NCBI GenBank assembly: GCA_001303025.1
Contig: LJNK01000002.1
Span: 1 to 64,000 of the forward strand
Reading direction: 5' to 3'
Length of the DNA stretch: 64,000 nt
Source of the DNA: Deltaproteobacteria bacterium SG8_13
GTDB lineage: Bacteria; Desulfobacterota; Desulfobacteria; Desulfobacterales; SG8-13
Translations under genes and position numbers: made by a program
In this document: positions 1 through 8,194 of the stretch, one piece after another
How positions within the stretch are numbered: the first letter of the stretch is position 1
Layout of the letters: the number at the start of each line of letters is the position of its first letter
The notes under the pieces: model-generated
Database searches by the model: none
What the model was told of the DNA's origin: nothing
The model's input: the letters and a program-made list of their open reading frames with translations, nothing else

Positions 1-1
1 C

Positions 2-346
2 CAGCCGCAGTGGGAAGGCAGCGTGGTGGTGGACGGCGCCGTGTACCGGAGCACCGGCCTTTTCGCCTTGCGGGTCCGGGGAGATTCGATGCGCGATGCG
101 GCCATCGTCGACGGCGATCTGGTGATCTGCGAACCGCGCCAGCACGCCCAAAACGGCGAAATCGTCGTGGCACTGCTCCACCAGGAAGAGGCCACCGTCA
201 AGCGCTTCTACCTGCACAGGGACCACGTGGAACTGCGCCCGGAAAATCCGGCCTACCGCCCGACGCGCTACGGATTCGACGAGATCCTGGTCCAGGGCAG
301 GGTGGTGGGCGTCCACCGGGGACCGGAGGTCGCGACGCGACTGTAA
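2..346 (+). CDS. lexA: LexA repressor, C-terminal part (cut by window start)
   Basis: This is the self-cleaving peptidase domain of the SOS repressor LexA; the DNA-binding N-terminus lies outside the window. The frame is open from the first base. The motif RGDSM holds the nucleophilic Ser, followed by DGDLV, and 37 residues after the Ser comes the general-base Lys in ATVKRFY. The end (RPENPAY..., then G-R-V-V-G-V) is the normal LexA C-terminus. LexA normally binds SOS boxes and cleaves itself with RecA filaments. Its place just before a DUF72 gene, imuB and dnaE2 matches the known lexA-linked mutagenesis cassettes. A UmuD-like protein has the same fold and cannot be fully excluded without the N-terminus. 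Confidence 0.88.
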   Translation, partial: QPQWEGSVVVDGAVYRSTGLFALRVRGDSMRDAAIVDGDLVICEPRQHAQNGEIVVALLHQEEATVKRFYLHRDHVELRPENPAYRPTRYGFDEILVQGRVVGVHRGPEVATRL

Positions 347-514
347 GCGTCCGACAACTCCGGCACACCGAATGGACCTTTGCGCGTTTGGTTTTCCCCG
401 CCATGCTGCGGGCCGCGGATGGTGCGTTGCGCGTGCAGAATCGTTTTTCGACCCGAAACACACGACAAGAAAACACAACTTTTGAGAATTTCGGATTGAC
501 GCCCAGCATACGAA

Positions 515-1354
515 ATGAAGACCGAGCGATCCCATACCCTTGCCTCGACGTGTCGCCTGTATGTGGGCACCAGCGGCTATTCCTACACCGACTGGACGGA
601 GGCGGGATTTTACCCTCCCGGCAGCGGCAGGGCGGACATGATCGACCTGTATGCGCAGCGTTTTCCCATCACCGAGCTCAACCACACCTGGTATCAGCTG
701 CCCCGCGCGGAAACCATCGAGCGGCAGCGCCGGCGGGTGCCGTTGCATTTCCGGTTTGCCGCCAAATTGACCCGATCCCTGACCCATGAAATCGACTTTC
801 AGCGCCGTCCCGTCCTGGCATCCGGCTACCGGGACGGCGTCGCGCCGCTGACGCAAACCCGACAACTGACGGCCGTTCTGGTTCAGCTGCCGTCCACCTT
901 CGACCGCACCCTGCACCACCGCCGGCTGCTGGCGGCCCTGCTGGACATGCTCCGCGATCTGCCGCTGGCCGTCGAGTTCCGCCATCGGTCCTGGGCCGAG
1001 GACCGCGTGCTGCAGGAACTCGAGCGCCGGCGGATCGCGCTGGTGGTCGCCGACGGACCGCAGCTGCCGGACCGGTTTCCCGATCTGGCGGCCGTCACCA
1101 ATCCGGAGCTGTTTTACGTGCGCTTTTACGGCCGCAGCGCCCGGGGGTGGGTCTCCGGCAAGACCTCACATCAATTCGACTACAGTTATTCCGAAGAACA
1201 GCTGCGCGAGTGGATTGAAGATCGGATTGCACTGCTGGGCAGTCGGGCCCGCACCGGCATCCTTTTTTTCGCCAATCATACCCGGGCCCAGGCGCCGAAA
1301 AATGCGCTGCGGATGATGGCGCTGCTGCGGGAAAGGGGAATGGCGGTCGTCTGA
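515..1354 (+). CDS. DUF72 (YecE-like) family protein
   Basis: A 279-residue DUF72 protein, a TIM-barrel-like family of unknown function. The N-terminus YVGTSGYSYTDW, the central segment ELNHTWYQLP, VEFRHRSW and the late N-H-T-R-A-Q-A-P-K-N-A are family hallmarks. Length is typical. It starts 168 bases after lexA and ends 24 bases before imuB, so it probably belongs to the same transcription unit. DUF72 genes often sit near DNA-repair genes, but no reaction is established. No signal peptide is seen, so it is cytoplasmic. ATG at 515 is the first good start; no strong ribosome site is visible. Confidence 0.85.
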   Translation: MKTERSHTLASTCRLYVGTSGYSYTDWTEAGFYPPGSGRADMIDLYAQRFPITELNHTWYQLPRAETIERQRRRVPLHFRFAAKLTRSLTHEIDFQRRPVLASGYRDGVAPLTQTRQLTAVLVQLPSTFDRTLHHRRLLAALLDMLRDLPLAVEFRHRSWAEDRVLQELERRRIALVVADGPQLPDRFPDLAAVTNPELFYVRFYGRSARGWVSGKTSHQFDYSYSEEQLREWIEDRIALLGSRARTGILFFANHTRAQAPKNALRMMALLRERGMAVV

Positions 1355-1378
1355 TTCGATTGTCAAAATGGGCAGCCC

Positions 1379-2554
1379 ATGCGCGAGCGCTCCATCATAC
1401 ACATCAATGTGGCCGATTTCGCCGTGGCGGTCGAACGGATACTCCATCCGCGCCTGCGGGGCCGGCCGGTGGTTATCGCACCGCAGGGAGCAACGCGCGC
1501 TGCGGTTTACGACATGAGCGAGGAGGCCTATCGCAGCGGTGTGCGCAAGCAAATGGGCCTGCACCAGGCCCTGCGCCGCTGCCCGGATGCGGCTGTGCTG
1601 CCGCCGCACGTCGATCGCTACGAGCGGGCCATGGAAGGCCTGCTGAAGCATGCCCTGCCCTACTCTCCGCTGATCGAAATGACCGACCACAACGGGCACC
1701 TGTTTTTGGATGTCACCGGAACAGGCCGCCTGTTCGGACCGCCGTCGGACCTGGCCTGGCGCATTCGCCGCACCGTGCGCGGCGAGATGGGCCTTGACCC
1801 GATATGGTCGGTTGCCTCCAACAAGCTGGTCGCCAAGGTGGCTTCGCGAACCGTCAAACCGAGCGGGGAATCCATCGTTCGCCCGGGCGAGGAAGCCGAT
1901 TTCCTCGCCCCCCTGCCCGTCCACCTGCTCCCGGGCATCGAAACCGACGACCTGCATCGCCTGCGGGAGTTCAACCTGAGCTGCGCCGGTCAGGTGGGCA
2001 GACTGTCTGCGGCCCAGCTGGAGGTGGTGTTCGCCAAACGCAGCCGGCATCTGTACGAGGCGGTGCGGGGCATCGATCCGTCGCCGGTTCTGCCGGTGGG
2101 CCAAAAACCGCCGGTTGTTCGAACCGAGCACACTTTCGGCAACGACACCAACGACACGGCGACGGCTGAAAGTGTCCTGTATCGCCTCGTGGAAGATGCC
2201 GGTGCACGGCTGCGCAGCCGGCGGCTGACCGCCCGGCGGGTCGCGGTCACCATCGATTACTCCGACGGCGTCCGGATGGTCCGGCAATCGGCTGTCCGGC
2301 CGGCCACCGCCAACGATTTTTTTCTGTATGTCGTCGCCCGTCGCGCCTTTCACCGGGCGCGGCACCGCCGGATCCGGTTGCGCAGCCTGCGGCTGACGGC
2401 CGATCGCCTGACGTACCCGCCGGCCCAGCGGGAGCTTTTCCCCGCAGTGGAAGAAAACCGGCGGCGGTGCGAAGATTTGATCACCGCTCTCGACGCCGTC
2501 CGCCGGCGCTTCGGCACGGATGCAATTCAAACCGGCCGCACGCTGGCAGCCTAG
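1379..2554 (+). CDS. imuB: ImuB-like inactive Y-family polymerase
   Basis: A 391-residue Y-family DNA polymerase relative. In active Pol IV the first motif has the metal-binding Asp (H-V-D-M-D); here it reads HINVADFAVAVE, so that Asp is Asn. The second acidic pair (S-L-D-E) is replaced in SPLIEMTDHNGHLFLDVTG, which has no Asp-Glu at that position. Loss of both sites is the known signature of ImuB, the clamp-binding hub of the mutasome. Near the C-terminus Q-R-E-L-F fits a beta-clamp-binding motif. It lies directly upstream of the dnaE2 gene. Known role in other bacteria: recruits DnaE2 for error-prone translesion synthesis. No ImuA gene is seen in the window. Confidence 0.85.
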   Translation: MRERSIIHINVADFAVAVERILHPRLRGRPVVIAPQGATRAAVYDMSEEAYRSGVRKQMGLHQALRRCPDAAVLPPHVDRYERAMEGLLKHALPYSPLIEMTDHNGHLFLDVTGTGRLFGPPSDLAWRIRRTVRGEMGLDPIWSVASNKLVAKVASRTVKPSGESIVRPGEEADFLAPLPVHLLPGIETDDLHRLREFNLSCAGQVGRLSAAQLEVVFAKRSRHLYEAVRGIDPSPVLPVGQKPPVVRTEHTFGNDTNDTATAESVLYRLVEDAGARLRSRRLTARRVAVTIDYSDGVRMVRQSAVRPATANDFFLYVVARRAFHRARHRRIRLRSLRLTADRLTYPPAQRELFPAVEENRRRCEDLITALDAVRRRFGTDAIQTGRTLAA

Positions 2555-2592
2555 CGGACGGACAACCGGCCCATGGGGCTTGTACGTCGATC

Positions 2593-5500
2593 ATGGTTCC
2601 TTTAGTCGTCAGATCCTACTACTCGCTGATGTGGGGCACACGCTCCCCGCAAAAGATCTGCGCGGCTGCCCGCCGGCTCGGTTACCGGCGGCTGGCACTG
2701 ACGGACACCGACAACCTCTACGGCCTGTGGCCTTTCCTGGCGGGCTGCGAAGCAGCGGGGATCGACCCGATTGTCGGCGCCGAACTCACCGACCCCGCCA
2801 CCGGCGAACGGGCCGTAGCCCTGGTGGAAAGCGCGGCCGGCTACCGCAACCTCTGCCGTCTGATTACCCGCCGCCGTTTTGCCGAAAAATCCCCTTTTCA
2901 CCTGCAGACCGCCATCGCCGACCGGCCCGAGGGTCTGGTGTTTCTGACCGCAAGCCCCGGCGTGCTGGAAGCCGGATATGCGGCCGGCGCAGCGATCGCC
3001 GCCGCGCTGCCGCGCCGACCCGGAAGCGACGCCCTGCTCCTGCGCCGGGCCGCCCGTCGTCTCGGCGTGCCGGCGGTGGCCGTGCCCGGCAGTTTTTTCC
3101 TGCAGCCGGCCGATGAAAAGGTGCACCGACTGCTGCGGGCCATCGACCGCAACACCGACCTTTCCCGGCTGCATCCTTCCGACACGGCCCCGGCAGACGC
3201 CTGGCTGGCTTCGCCGACTGCCTACCGGAAGCGCTTCGCTGTCTGGCCGGAGACCATCCGCGCTTCCCATGAGATTGCCGAGAGGCTGCGCTTCAGCGGG
3301 CCGCGCAACGGTCTCGTGCTGCCCCCCTGGATCGAGTCCGCCGGGCACACCGCCGAAGAGCTCCTGCGCCGGGCTGCCTACCGGGGTGCCCGCCGACGTT
3401 ACGGAGACGACCTGTCCGAAACCGTCGTCGAGCGCCTTGAACACGAACTGCAGGTCATCCGGCAGATGGGGTTTTGCTCTTATTTTCTGGTGGTGCAGGA
3501 CATTGTCGCCCGCAGCCCGCGGATCTGCGGGCGCGGTAGCGGTGCGGCGTCGCTGGTGGCCTACTGCATGGGAATCACCAACGTGTGTCCCGTCAAACAC
3601 AACCTCTACTTCGAGCGTTTTCTCAACCCGGGCCGCAAGGACCCACCGGACATCGACGTCGACTTCGCCTGGGACGAACGCGATACCGTGCTCGATTCGG
3701 TCCTGACGCAGTACGCAGGCCACGCGGCCATGGTCTGCAACCATGTGGCCTTCCGGCCCCGGATGGCCATCCGTGAGACGGCCAAGGTATACGGGCTCAC
3801 CGATCGGGAAATCGGCCAAGTCTCCAAGCGCCTGCCCTGGTTCTGGGAAGCGGCAACCGAAGACAACGACCTGCTGCACCGGCTGCAGCAGCTCCCGGAG
3901 CTGCGGCAGCTCGACTTCCCGGAGCCGTGGCCGGAGATCGTCCGCCTGGCCCAGCGGATTATCGGCCTGCCGCGACACATCTCCGTTCACGTTGGCGGTG
4001 TGGTGATCACCCCCAATCCCATCGACGAATACGTGCCCATCGAGCCGGCACCCAAGGGTGTTCCGATTATCCAGTGGGAAAAAGACGCCACCGAGGAGGC
4101 CGGGCTGGTAAAAATCGACCTGCTGGGCAACCGCAGCCTGGGGGTCATCCGGGATGCGATCGCCAACCTGAAGACCAACGGCGGCGATCTGGACGAAAGC
4201 GCCTGGGAACCGGAAGACGATGCGGCCACCCGGCAGACCGTGGCCGCCGGGCAGACCATGGGCTGCTTTTACATCGAGAGCCCGGCCACAAGACTGCTGC
4301 AGCAGAAGTCCCGGGTTGGCGATTTCGAGCACATCGTCATTCACAGCAGCATCATCCGCCCGGCGGCCAACGCGTTTATCCGCGAGTACATCCGCCGGCT
4401 GCACGGCGGGAAATGGAAGCCGATTCATCCCCTGCTTGCCGAAGTTTTGGACGACACCTACGGGATCATGGTCTACCAGGAGGATGTCTCCAAAACGGCC
4501 GTTGCCGTCGCCGGATTCGACCATGCCGAGGCCGACGGACTTCGCAAAGTTCTTTCCAAAAAAGACAAGGCCCGCAAACTGGCGGACTATCGCCGGCGCT
4601 TTGTCGAAGGTGCCCGGCAGCGGGCGGTGGCGGACGAAAAAATAGAGCAGATCTGGGATATGATGATGAGCTTTGCCGGCTATTCCTTCTGCAAGCCTCA
4701 CAGCGCCAGTTTCGCGCGGGTCTCCTTCCAGAGCGCCTATCTCAAGACCCATTTTCCCGCCGAGTTCATGGCGGCGGTCATCAGCAACCAGGGCGGATTC
4801 TACAGCACTTTTGCTTACGTGTCCGAGGCCCGCCGCATGGGCCTGCAGATCCTGCCGCCGGATGTGAACGACAGCGAAGTTCGCTGGAAAGGCCGCGGGG
4901 ACACCCTGCGGGTGGGCCTGCTTTCCATCGCCGAACTGGGCACGACCACGCAACAGCGCATCGTCGAATGCCGCAAAACCCGCCCCTACGGCGGACTGAC
5001 CGATTTTCTGGAGCGCATCCGCCCGGAAGAGCCGGAGGCCCGCACGTTGATTCACGCCGGCGCTTTCGACCGTCTCCACCCGGGGCAATCCCGCTCCGCC
5101 CTTCTGTGGGAACTGGCCCGCTGGCGGCACAAACGCGTCCACCGCCCGCAATCCACCGACCTGTTCGCCGGCAGCACGCGCCGGGAAATCGACCGGCCGG
5201 CGCTGCCGCCGGAGCAGCCGCGCGAACGCCTTCGCCGGGAATATGCTGCCCTGGGGTTTCTATGTGACCGTCACCCGATGTCCCTGTTTGGTGAAGTGTT
5301 GGAGAAAAGCGGGATCGTAAAGGCCGCCGATCTTCACCGCTGCGCCGGGAAAACCGTACGCACGGCCGGGCTGCTGATCACCGGAAAAGTGGTCAGCACC
5401 CGACACGGCGACCCCATGGAGTTTCTGACCTTCGAAGACGAAACCGGCCTGGTGGAGACGACCTTTTTCCCGACGGCCTACCGCAGGTTTTGTTGCATGC

Positions 5501-5598
5501 TCGACCGCCACCGGCCGTATATTCTCACCGGAAAGGTGGAAGAAGACTTCGCGGCGGTGACGCTGACCGTGCGCACCGCCGCGCCGCTGCGCTTGTAA
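2593..5598 (+). CDS. dnaE2: Error-prone DNA polymerase III alpha subunit, DnaE2 type
   Basis: A C-family DNA polymerase of about 1001 residues, synthesising across damaged template. The N-terminal PHP domain begins VVRSYYSLMWG and lacks the His-x-His of metal-binding PHP domains, so it is likely inactive as nuclease. The polymerase catalytic Asp residues are intact: PDIDVDF near residue 350 and VKIDLLGNRSLG near residue 510. The fingers, helix-hairpin-helix and a C-terminal OB fold (AGLLITGKV to VTLTVRTAAP) follow. The chosen ATG is 38 bases after imuB; a longer frame would overlap imuB. DnaE2 rather than DnaE1 is supported by length (about 1000 versus 1160) and by the imuB neighbour. Confidence 0.9.
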   Translation: MVPLVVRSYYSLMWGTRSPQKICAAARRLGYRRLALTDTDNLYGLWPFLAGCEAAGIDPIVGAELTDPATGERAVALVESAAGYRNLCRLITRRRFAEKSPFHLQTAIADRPEGLVFLTASPGVLEAGYAAGAAIAAALPRRPGSDALLLRRAARRLGVPAVAVPGSFFLQPADEKVHRLLRAIDRNTDLSRLHPSDTAPADAWLASPTAYRKRFAVWPETIRASHEIAERLRFSGPRNGLVLPPWIESAGHTAEELLRRAAYRGARRRYGDDLSETVVERLEHELQVIRQMGFCSYFLVVQDIVARSPRICGRGSGAASLVAYCMGITNVCPVKHNLYFERFLNPGRKDPPDIDVDFAWDERDTVLDSVLTQYAGHAAMVCNHVAFRPRMAIRETAKVYGLTDREIGQVSKRLPWFWEAATEDNDLLHRLQQLPELRQLDFPEPWPEIVRLAQRIIGLPRHISVHVGGVVITPNPIDEYVPIEPAPKGVPIIQWEKDATEEAGLVKIDLLGNRSLGVIRDAIANLKTNGGDLDESAWEPEDDAATRQTVAAGQTMGCFYIESPATRLLQQKSRVGDFEHIVIHSSIIRPAANAFIREYIRRLHGGKWKPIHPLLAEVLDDTYGIMVYQEDVSKTAVAVAGFDHAEADGLRKVLSKKDKARKLADYRRRFVEGARQRAVADEKIEQIWDMMMSFAGYSFCKPHSASFARVSFQSAYLKTHFPAEFMAAVISNQGGFYSTFAYVSEARRMGLQILPPDVNDSEVRWKGRGDTLRVGLLSIAELGTTTQQRIVECRKTRPYGGLTDFLERIRPEEPEARTLIHAGAFDRLHPGQSRSALLWELARWRHKRVHRPQSTDLFAGSTRREIDRPALPPEQPRERLRREYAALGFLCDRHPMSLFGEVLEKSGIVKAADLHRCAGKTVRTAGLLITGKVVSTRHGDPMEFLTFEDETGLVETTFFPTAYRRFCCMLDRHRPYILTGKVEEDFAAVTLTVRTAAPLRL

Positions 5599-5658
5599 CT
5601 CGGGCGGGAAAGAAGAAACCGGCTGTGCCCGCTTCGGGTTGCCGGTGCAAACAGAAGC

Positions 5659-6279
5659 TCAGTGCGACCGCAGACAGTCGAGCCAGACCTCTTTTCTCAT
5701 CGTGGTGCTCTCTCCGCGTCCGGGATATACGGCTGCCGAGCAGAAGTTGCCGTTCAGCCGTTTCAGGCTCGTGAGCATGGCGGCCATGCTGCTGGGGCCC
5801 CAGATGGTGCCGTAGCCGTCTTTTTCCAGCGTTCTTCCGCTAAACAAAATGTTCATGTCTTCGATGAAAAAGCAGAGCGAACCCCGGGTGTGCCCGGGCG
5901 TGTGCAGTACCCGCACGAGTCCGTCTCCCAGTGTCAGTCTGGTATTGTCTTTTACAAAAAGGTCCGGTTCGATTGAGATGCCGGAAGTATGCAGCAAATC
6001 CTCATCTTCCCGGCAGAGGCAGAAGGCACCGCCGCATTTTGCCTTCAATTCCGGCAGGGCCGCCAGGTGAGACCGATGGGCATGGGTGACAAGCAGGTAT
6101 TTGAGCTTGAGCTGCTGCCGCTGCAGGATCTCACAAACTTCATCGCAGCTTGCAGAGACGTCGATGGCGGCCGCCTCGCCGCGGTTGATCAGCAGGTACT
6201 CGTTTCTATCTTCCCTGTCTTCGTCCGGATATCGAAACGACTTGAAGCTGAAATGGTTTTGGCGCTTTTTCCACATCAT
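5659..6279 (-). CDS. Metallo-beta-lactamase-fold protein with altered metal ligands
   Basis: A roughly 206-residue MBL-fold protein of the glyoxalase II-like type. The motif normally T-H-x-H-x-D-H reads THAHRSH, with the Asp replaced by Ser. The second ligand motif HTPGHTRGS is intact. The motif normally F-S-G-D reads LFSGRTLEK, so the bridging Asp is Arg. Two lost Asp ligands suggest one or no bound metal, or a changed reaction. The Met pair at 6279/6276 (MMWKKRQNHF) is chosen as the start; the longer frame would overlap the upstream gene by 41 bases. It follows a branched-chain amino-acid-type binding protein gene in the same direction. Substrate unknown. Confidence 0.72.
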   Translation of the reverse strand: MMWKKRQNHFSFKSFRYPDEDREDRNEYLLINRGEAAAIDVSASCDEVCEILQRQQLKLKYLLVTHAHRSHLAALPELKAKCGGAFCLCREDEDLLHTSGISIEPDLFVKDNTRLTLGDGLVRVLHTPGHTRGSLCFFIEDMNILFSGRTLEKDGYGTIWGPSSMAAMLTSLKRLNGNFCSAAVYPGRGESTTMRKEVWLDCLRSH

Positions 6280-6337
6280 CGGATCCCGGTAGGGCCGGCT
6301 GCCGTTCAATGACAAACGCGGGTTCGACGGTGTTCGG

Positions 6338-7546
6338 TTATCTGCGGCTGGGTGGCGGCACAAATCGAGCCGATGCATGCTGTCGGGGCCAGATGCATTC
6401 GAACCTGCCGCCGATTACCTGCAGCACCATGGTCGGAACCCGGTTCTGGCGCTCGAACTTGTCATAGGCGCTGAATTCGACAGGCCCGAACGGCGTCATC
6501 AATCGGCTGCTTCTCAGAGACGTGCGCACATCCTCCGCCTGCATGGAATTTGCACGCTCCAGCGCATCGGCTGCCACCAGCAGGGCCGAGTAAGCTTCGG
6601 CGCCATGGTAGTCCGGTGCAACGGCATATCTGGCAATGTAGTCTTCGTAATACGCCCTGGCACCTTGATATTGCAGCTGGGGACACCAGAGTGCAGCGGT
6701 AACCAGATATTCACCTTTTTTCCCGGACTTGTCTATAAATTTCTGATGGGTGAATCCTCCGGCTCCGCCGCACAGCAGAGAGTCGATCTTCATCTCATCG
6801 ATCAGTTTCACCAGCAGGGCAGCATCGTTCAGGTAGGAAACCATGTAGATCACATCCGGCGGGTCGGCCGCGATCGGTGTCAACAGGCGCTGAAAGTAGG
6901 CCCTGCCGATGGACTCGTTATTGGCCTTTTCTTTGTGATACGGCACGATAGCGCGAAGATCGATGTCATTTTCCCGGCAAAACCACATCATCTGTAGAGC
7001 CCCGCCGGTCCCGTATGGACTGTTCTCATACACGATCGCCATCGAGCCGGGCTTTACGATGTCCATAAAAAACTGCTGCAAACCGGCGGCATAATCCCTG
7101 GCCGGCGGATTGAGCCGAAAAACATTCCGCAGCTTCCGCTGGGTTACGCGATCATCGGCGGCCGTGCACACCAGCAGCGGAATATCGAGACGCTCGGCTG
7201 TCATGGCCAGAAAAAGCACATTGCTGCTCTGGTAGGCTCCAACAATCATTACGGCCTTGTCCTTTTTTACCAGCTGCCGGATGGCCGCCTCTCCGGGTTG
7301 TTTTTCCCCTCGGTCGTTGGCGTAGACCAGCTTCACGGGCCTGCCCTTGATGCCGCCGGCTGCATTGATGCGCTCGACCGCCATGGTGAAGGAATTTTTC
7401 ATCATTTGGGCGTACGGATACGCTTCCGAGTGAGGAATCCCGATCACAACGGGATCGGCCGCTGAAACAGCTGCGAAAAGGCCTACCCACCCGAGCACGA
7501 TACCGGCAAAGATCCACCGTCCGGTGGCCTTGAAATGAGCGCTCAT
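6338..7546 (-). CDS. ABC transporter periplasmic binding protein, branched-chain amino-acid type
   Basis: A LivJ-type type I periplasmic binding protein of 402 residues. An N-terminal signal peptide (positive stretch, then hydrophobic core ending in A-V-S-A-A-D) is followed by VVIGIPHSEAYPYAQ, then the typical INAAGGIKGRPV and Y-A-N-D-R-G segments. The ATG at 7546 has a perfect GGAGG ribosome site (GGAGGTGGACA before ATG); the longer frame adds an implausible leader. No permease or ATPase gene is nearby, so it is an orphan in this window, as many such proteins are in deltaproteobacteria. The ligand cannot be told; amino acids, amides or aromatic acids are all possible. Confidence 0.85.
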   Translation of the reverse strand: MSAHFKATGRWIFAGIVLGWVGLFAAVSAADPVVIGIPHSEAYPYAQMMKNSFTMAVERINAAGGIKGRPVKLVYANDRGEKQPGEAAIRQLVKKDKAVMIVGAYQSSNVLFLAMTAERLDIPLLVCTAADDRVTQRKLRNVFRLNPPARDYAAGLQQFFMDIVKPGSMAIVYENSPYGTGGALQMMWFCRENDIDLRAIVPYHKEKANNESIGRAYFQRLLTPIAADPPDVIYMVSYLNDAALLVKLIDEMKIDSLLCGGAGGFTHQKFIDKSGKKGEYLVTAALWCPQLQYQGARAYYEDYIARYAVAPDYHGAEAYSALLVAADALERANSMQAEDVRTSLRSSRLMTPFGPVEFSAYDKFERQNRVPTMVLQVIGGRFECIWPRQHASARFVPPPSRR

Positions 7547-7870
7547 TGTCCACCTCCTTTCCTCGACTGGAACCGGTGATAGGGAATCGAAACCTGACCT
7601 GCAGCGGCAGCAAACCGTCCTAATTTTTCGATGGGCCAACAGGTTTGTGGCAGCAGATCAAGCAGGGAACACGACGCAAGAAAGAACTTTCTGTCGGATA
7701 GCTTTCAGGGGATATCGTACTCGAGGAGCAGACCGAACGTGACGAGCGAACCTCTGGTGCCGGGCGAGAAGCGGCTCAGTGCTTTTGCGGTCCAGGCGCC
7801 TTCAGGCGGTTTGGTGTTTCAGGGTATCCTGCCATTGCAGGCTTGTCCACAAAAAATCGGGTTTCAAAAC
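7547..7870. other. Intergenic stretch without a recognised gene
   Basis: These 324 bases lie between the end of the coiled-coil protein gene and the start of the binding-protein gene, both read leftward. The last part next to 7546 holds the GGAGG ribosome site. Short open frames here have no homology signal or ribosome site. I see no clear promoter, hairpin terminator or repeat. Confidence 0.6.
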
Positions 7871-8179
7871 TTATTTTGCGTTGTTTTCCAGGCACTCTTC
7901 CAGCTCGGTTTTCAACCGAACTGAATATTCTTCCAGCTTGGCTTTTGCGGCCTCCAGTTCCTCGATGGTCCGCTTCAATTGGAATTCCCGCGCCTCGAAC
8001 TTTACCAGCATCATGCCGAAGGACTCCGCAAGATCGGCGAGGAAACTTGGATACCGGCCTTTTTTCGAAAGCTCGAACAACCTTTCGGAATCCGCCTGCT
8101 CAAATTTCCCCGACGCAATCTTCTGGCAGGATTTGGTCAATATTTCAAACAAATCTAAATAGTAGCGTTCAAGGTCCAT
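7871..8179 (-). CDS. Small helical coiled-coil protein
   Basis: A 102-residue protein with no recognised catalytic motif. The N-terminal half is alpha-helical in character; the C-terminal half (from about residue 60, KFEAREFQLKRTIEELEAAK onward) has a strong heptad pattern rich in Glu, Lys and Leu, typical of a coiled coil. It lies 15 bases downstream of the GAF-PP2C phosphatase gene in the same direction, so the two are probably co-transcribed. It may act as a partner or adaptor of that phosphatase, but this is inferred only from position. Confidence 0.7.
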   Translation of the reverse strand: MDLERYYLDLFEILTKSCQKIASGKFEQADSERLFELSKKGRYPSFLADLAESFGMMLVKFEAREFQLKRTIEELEAAKAKLEEYSVRLKTELEECLENNAK

Positions 8180-8194
8180 GACGATTTCCTTTCA

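Noticed and set aside
442-462. Imperfect inverted repeat CGTTTTTCG...CGAAACACA between lexA and DUF72 as a LexA box
   Set aside because: Only 7 of 9 positions pair and it does not match a LexA box I can name; the lexA promoter is outside the window.
2602-5151. 849-codon open frame on the minus strand across dnaE2
   Set aside because: Shadow of a high-GC gene: no ribosome site or family motif, and the + strand frame is clearly DnaE2.
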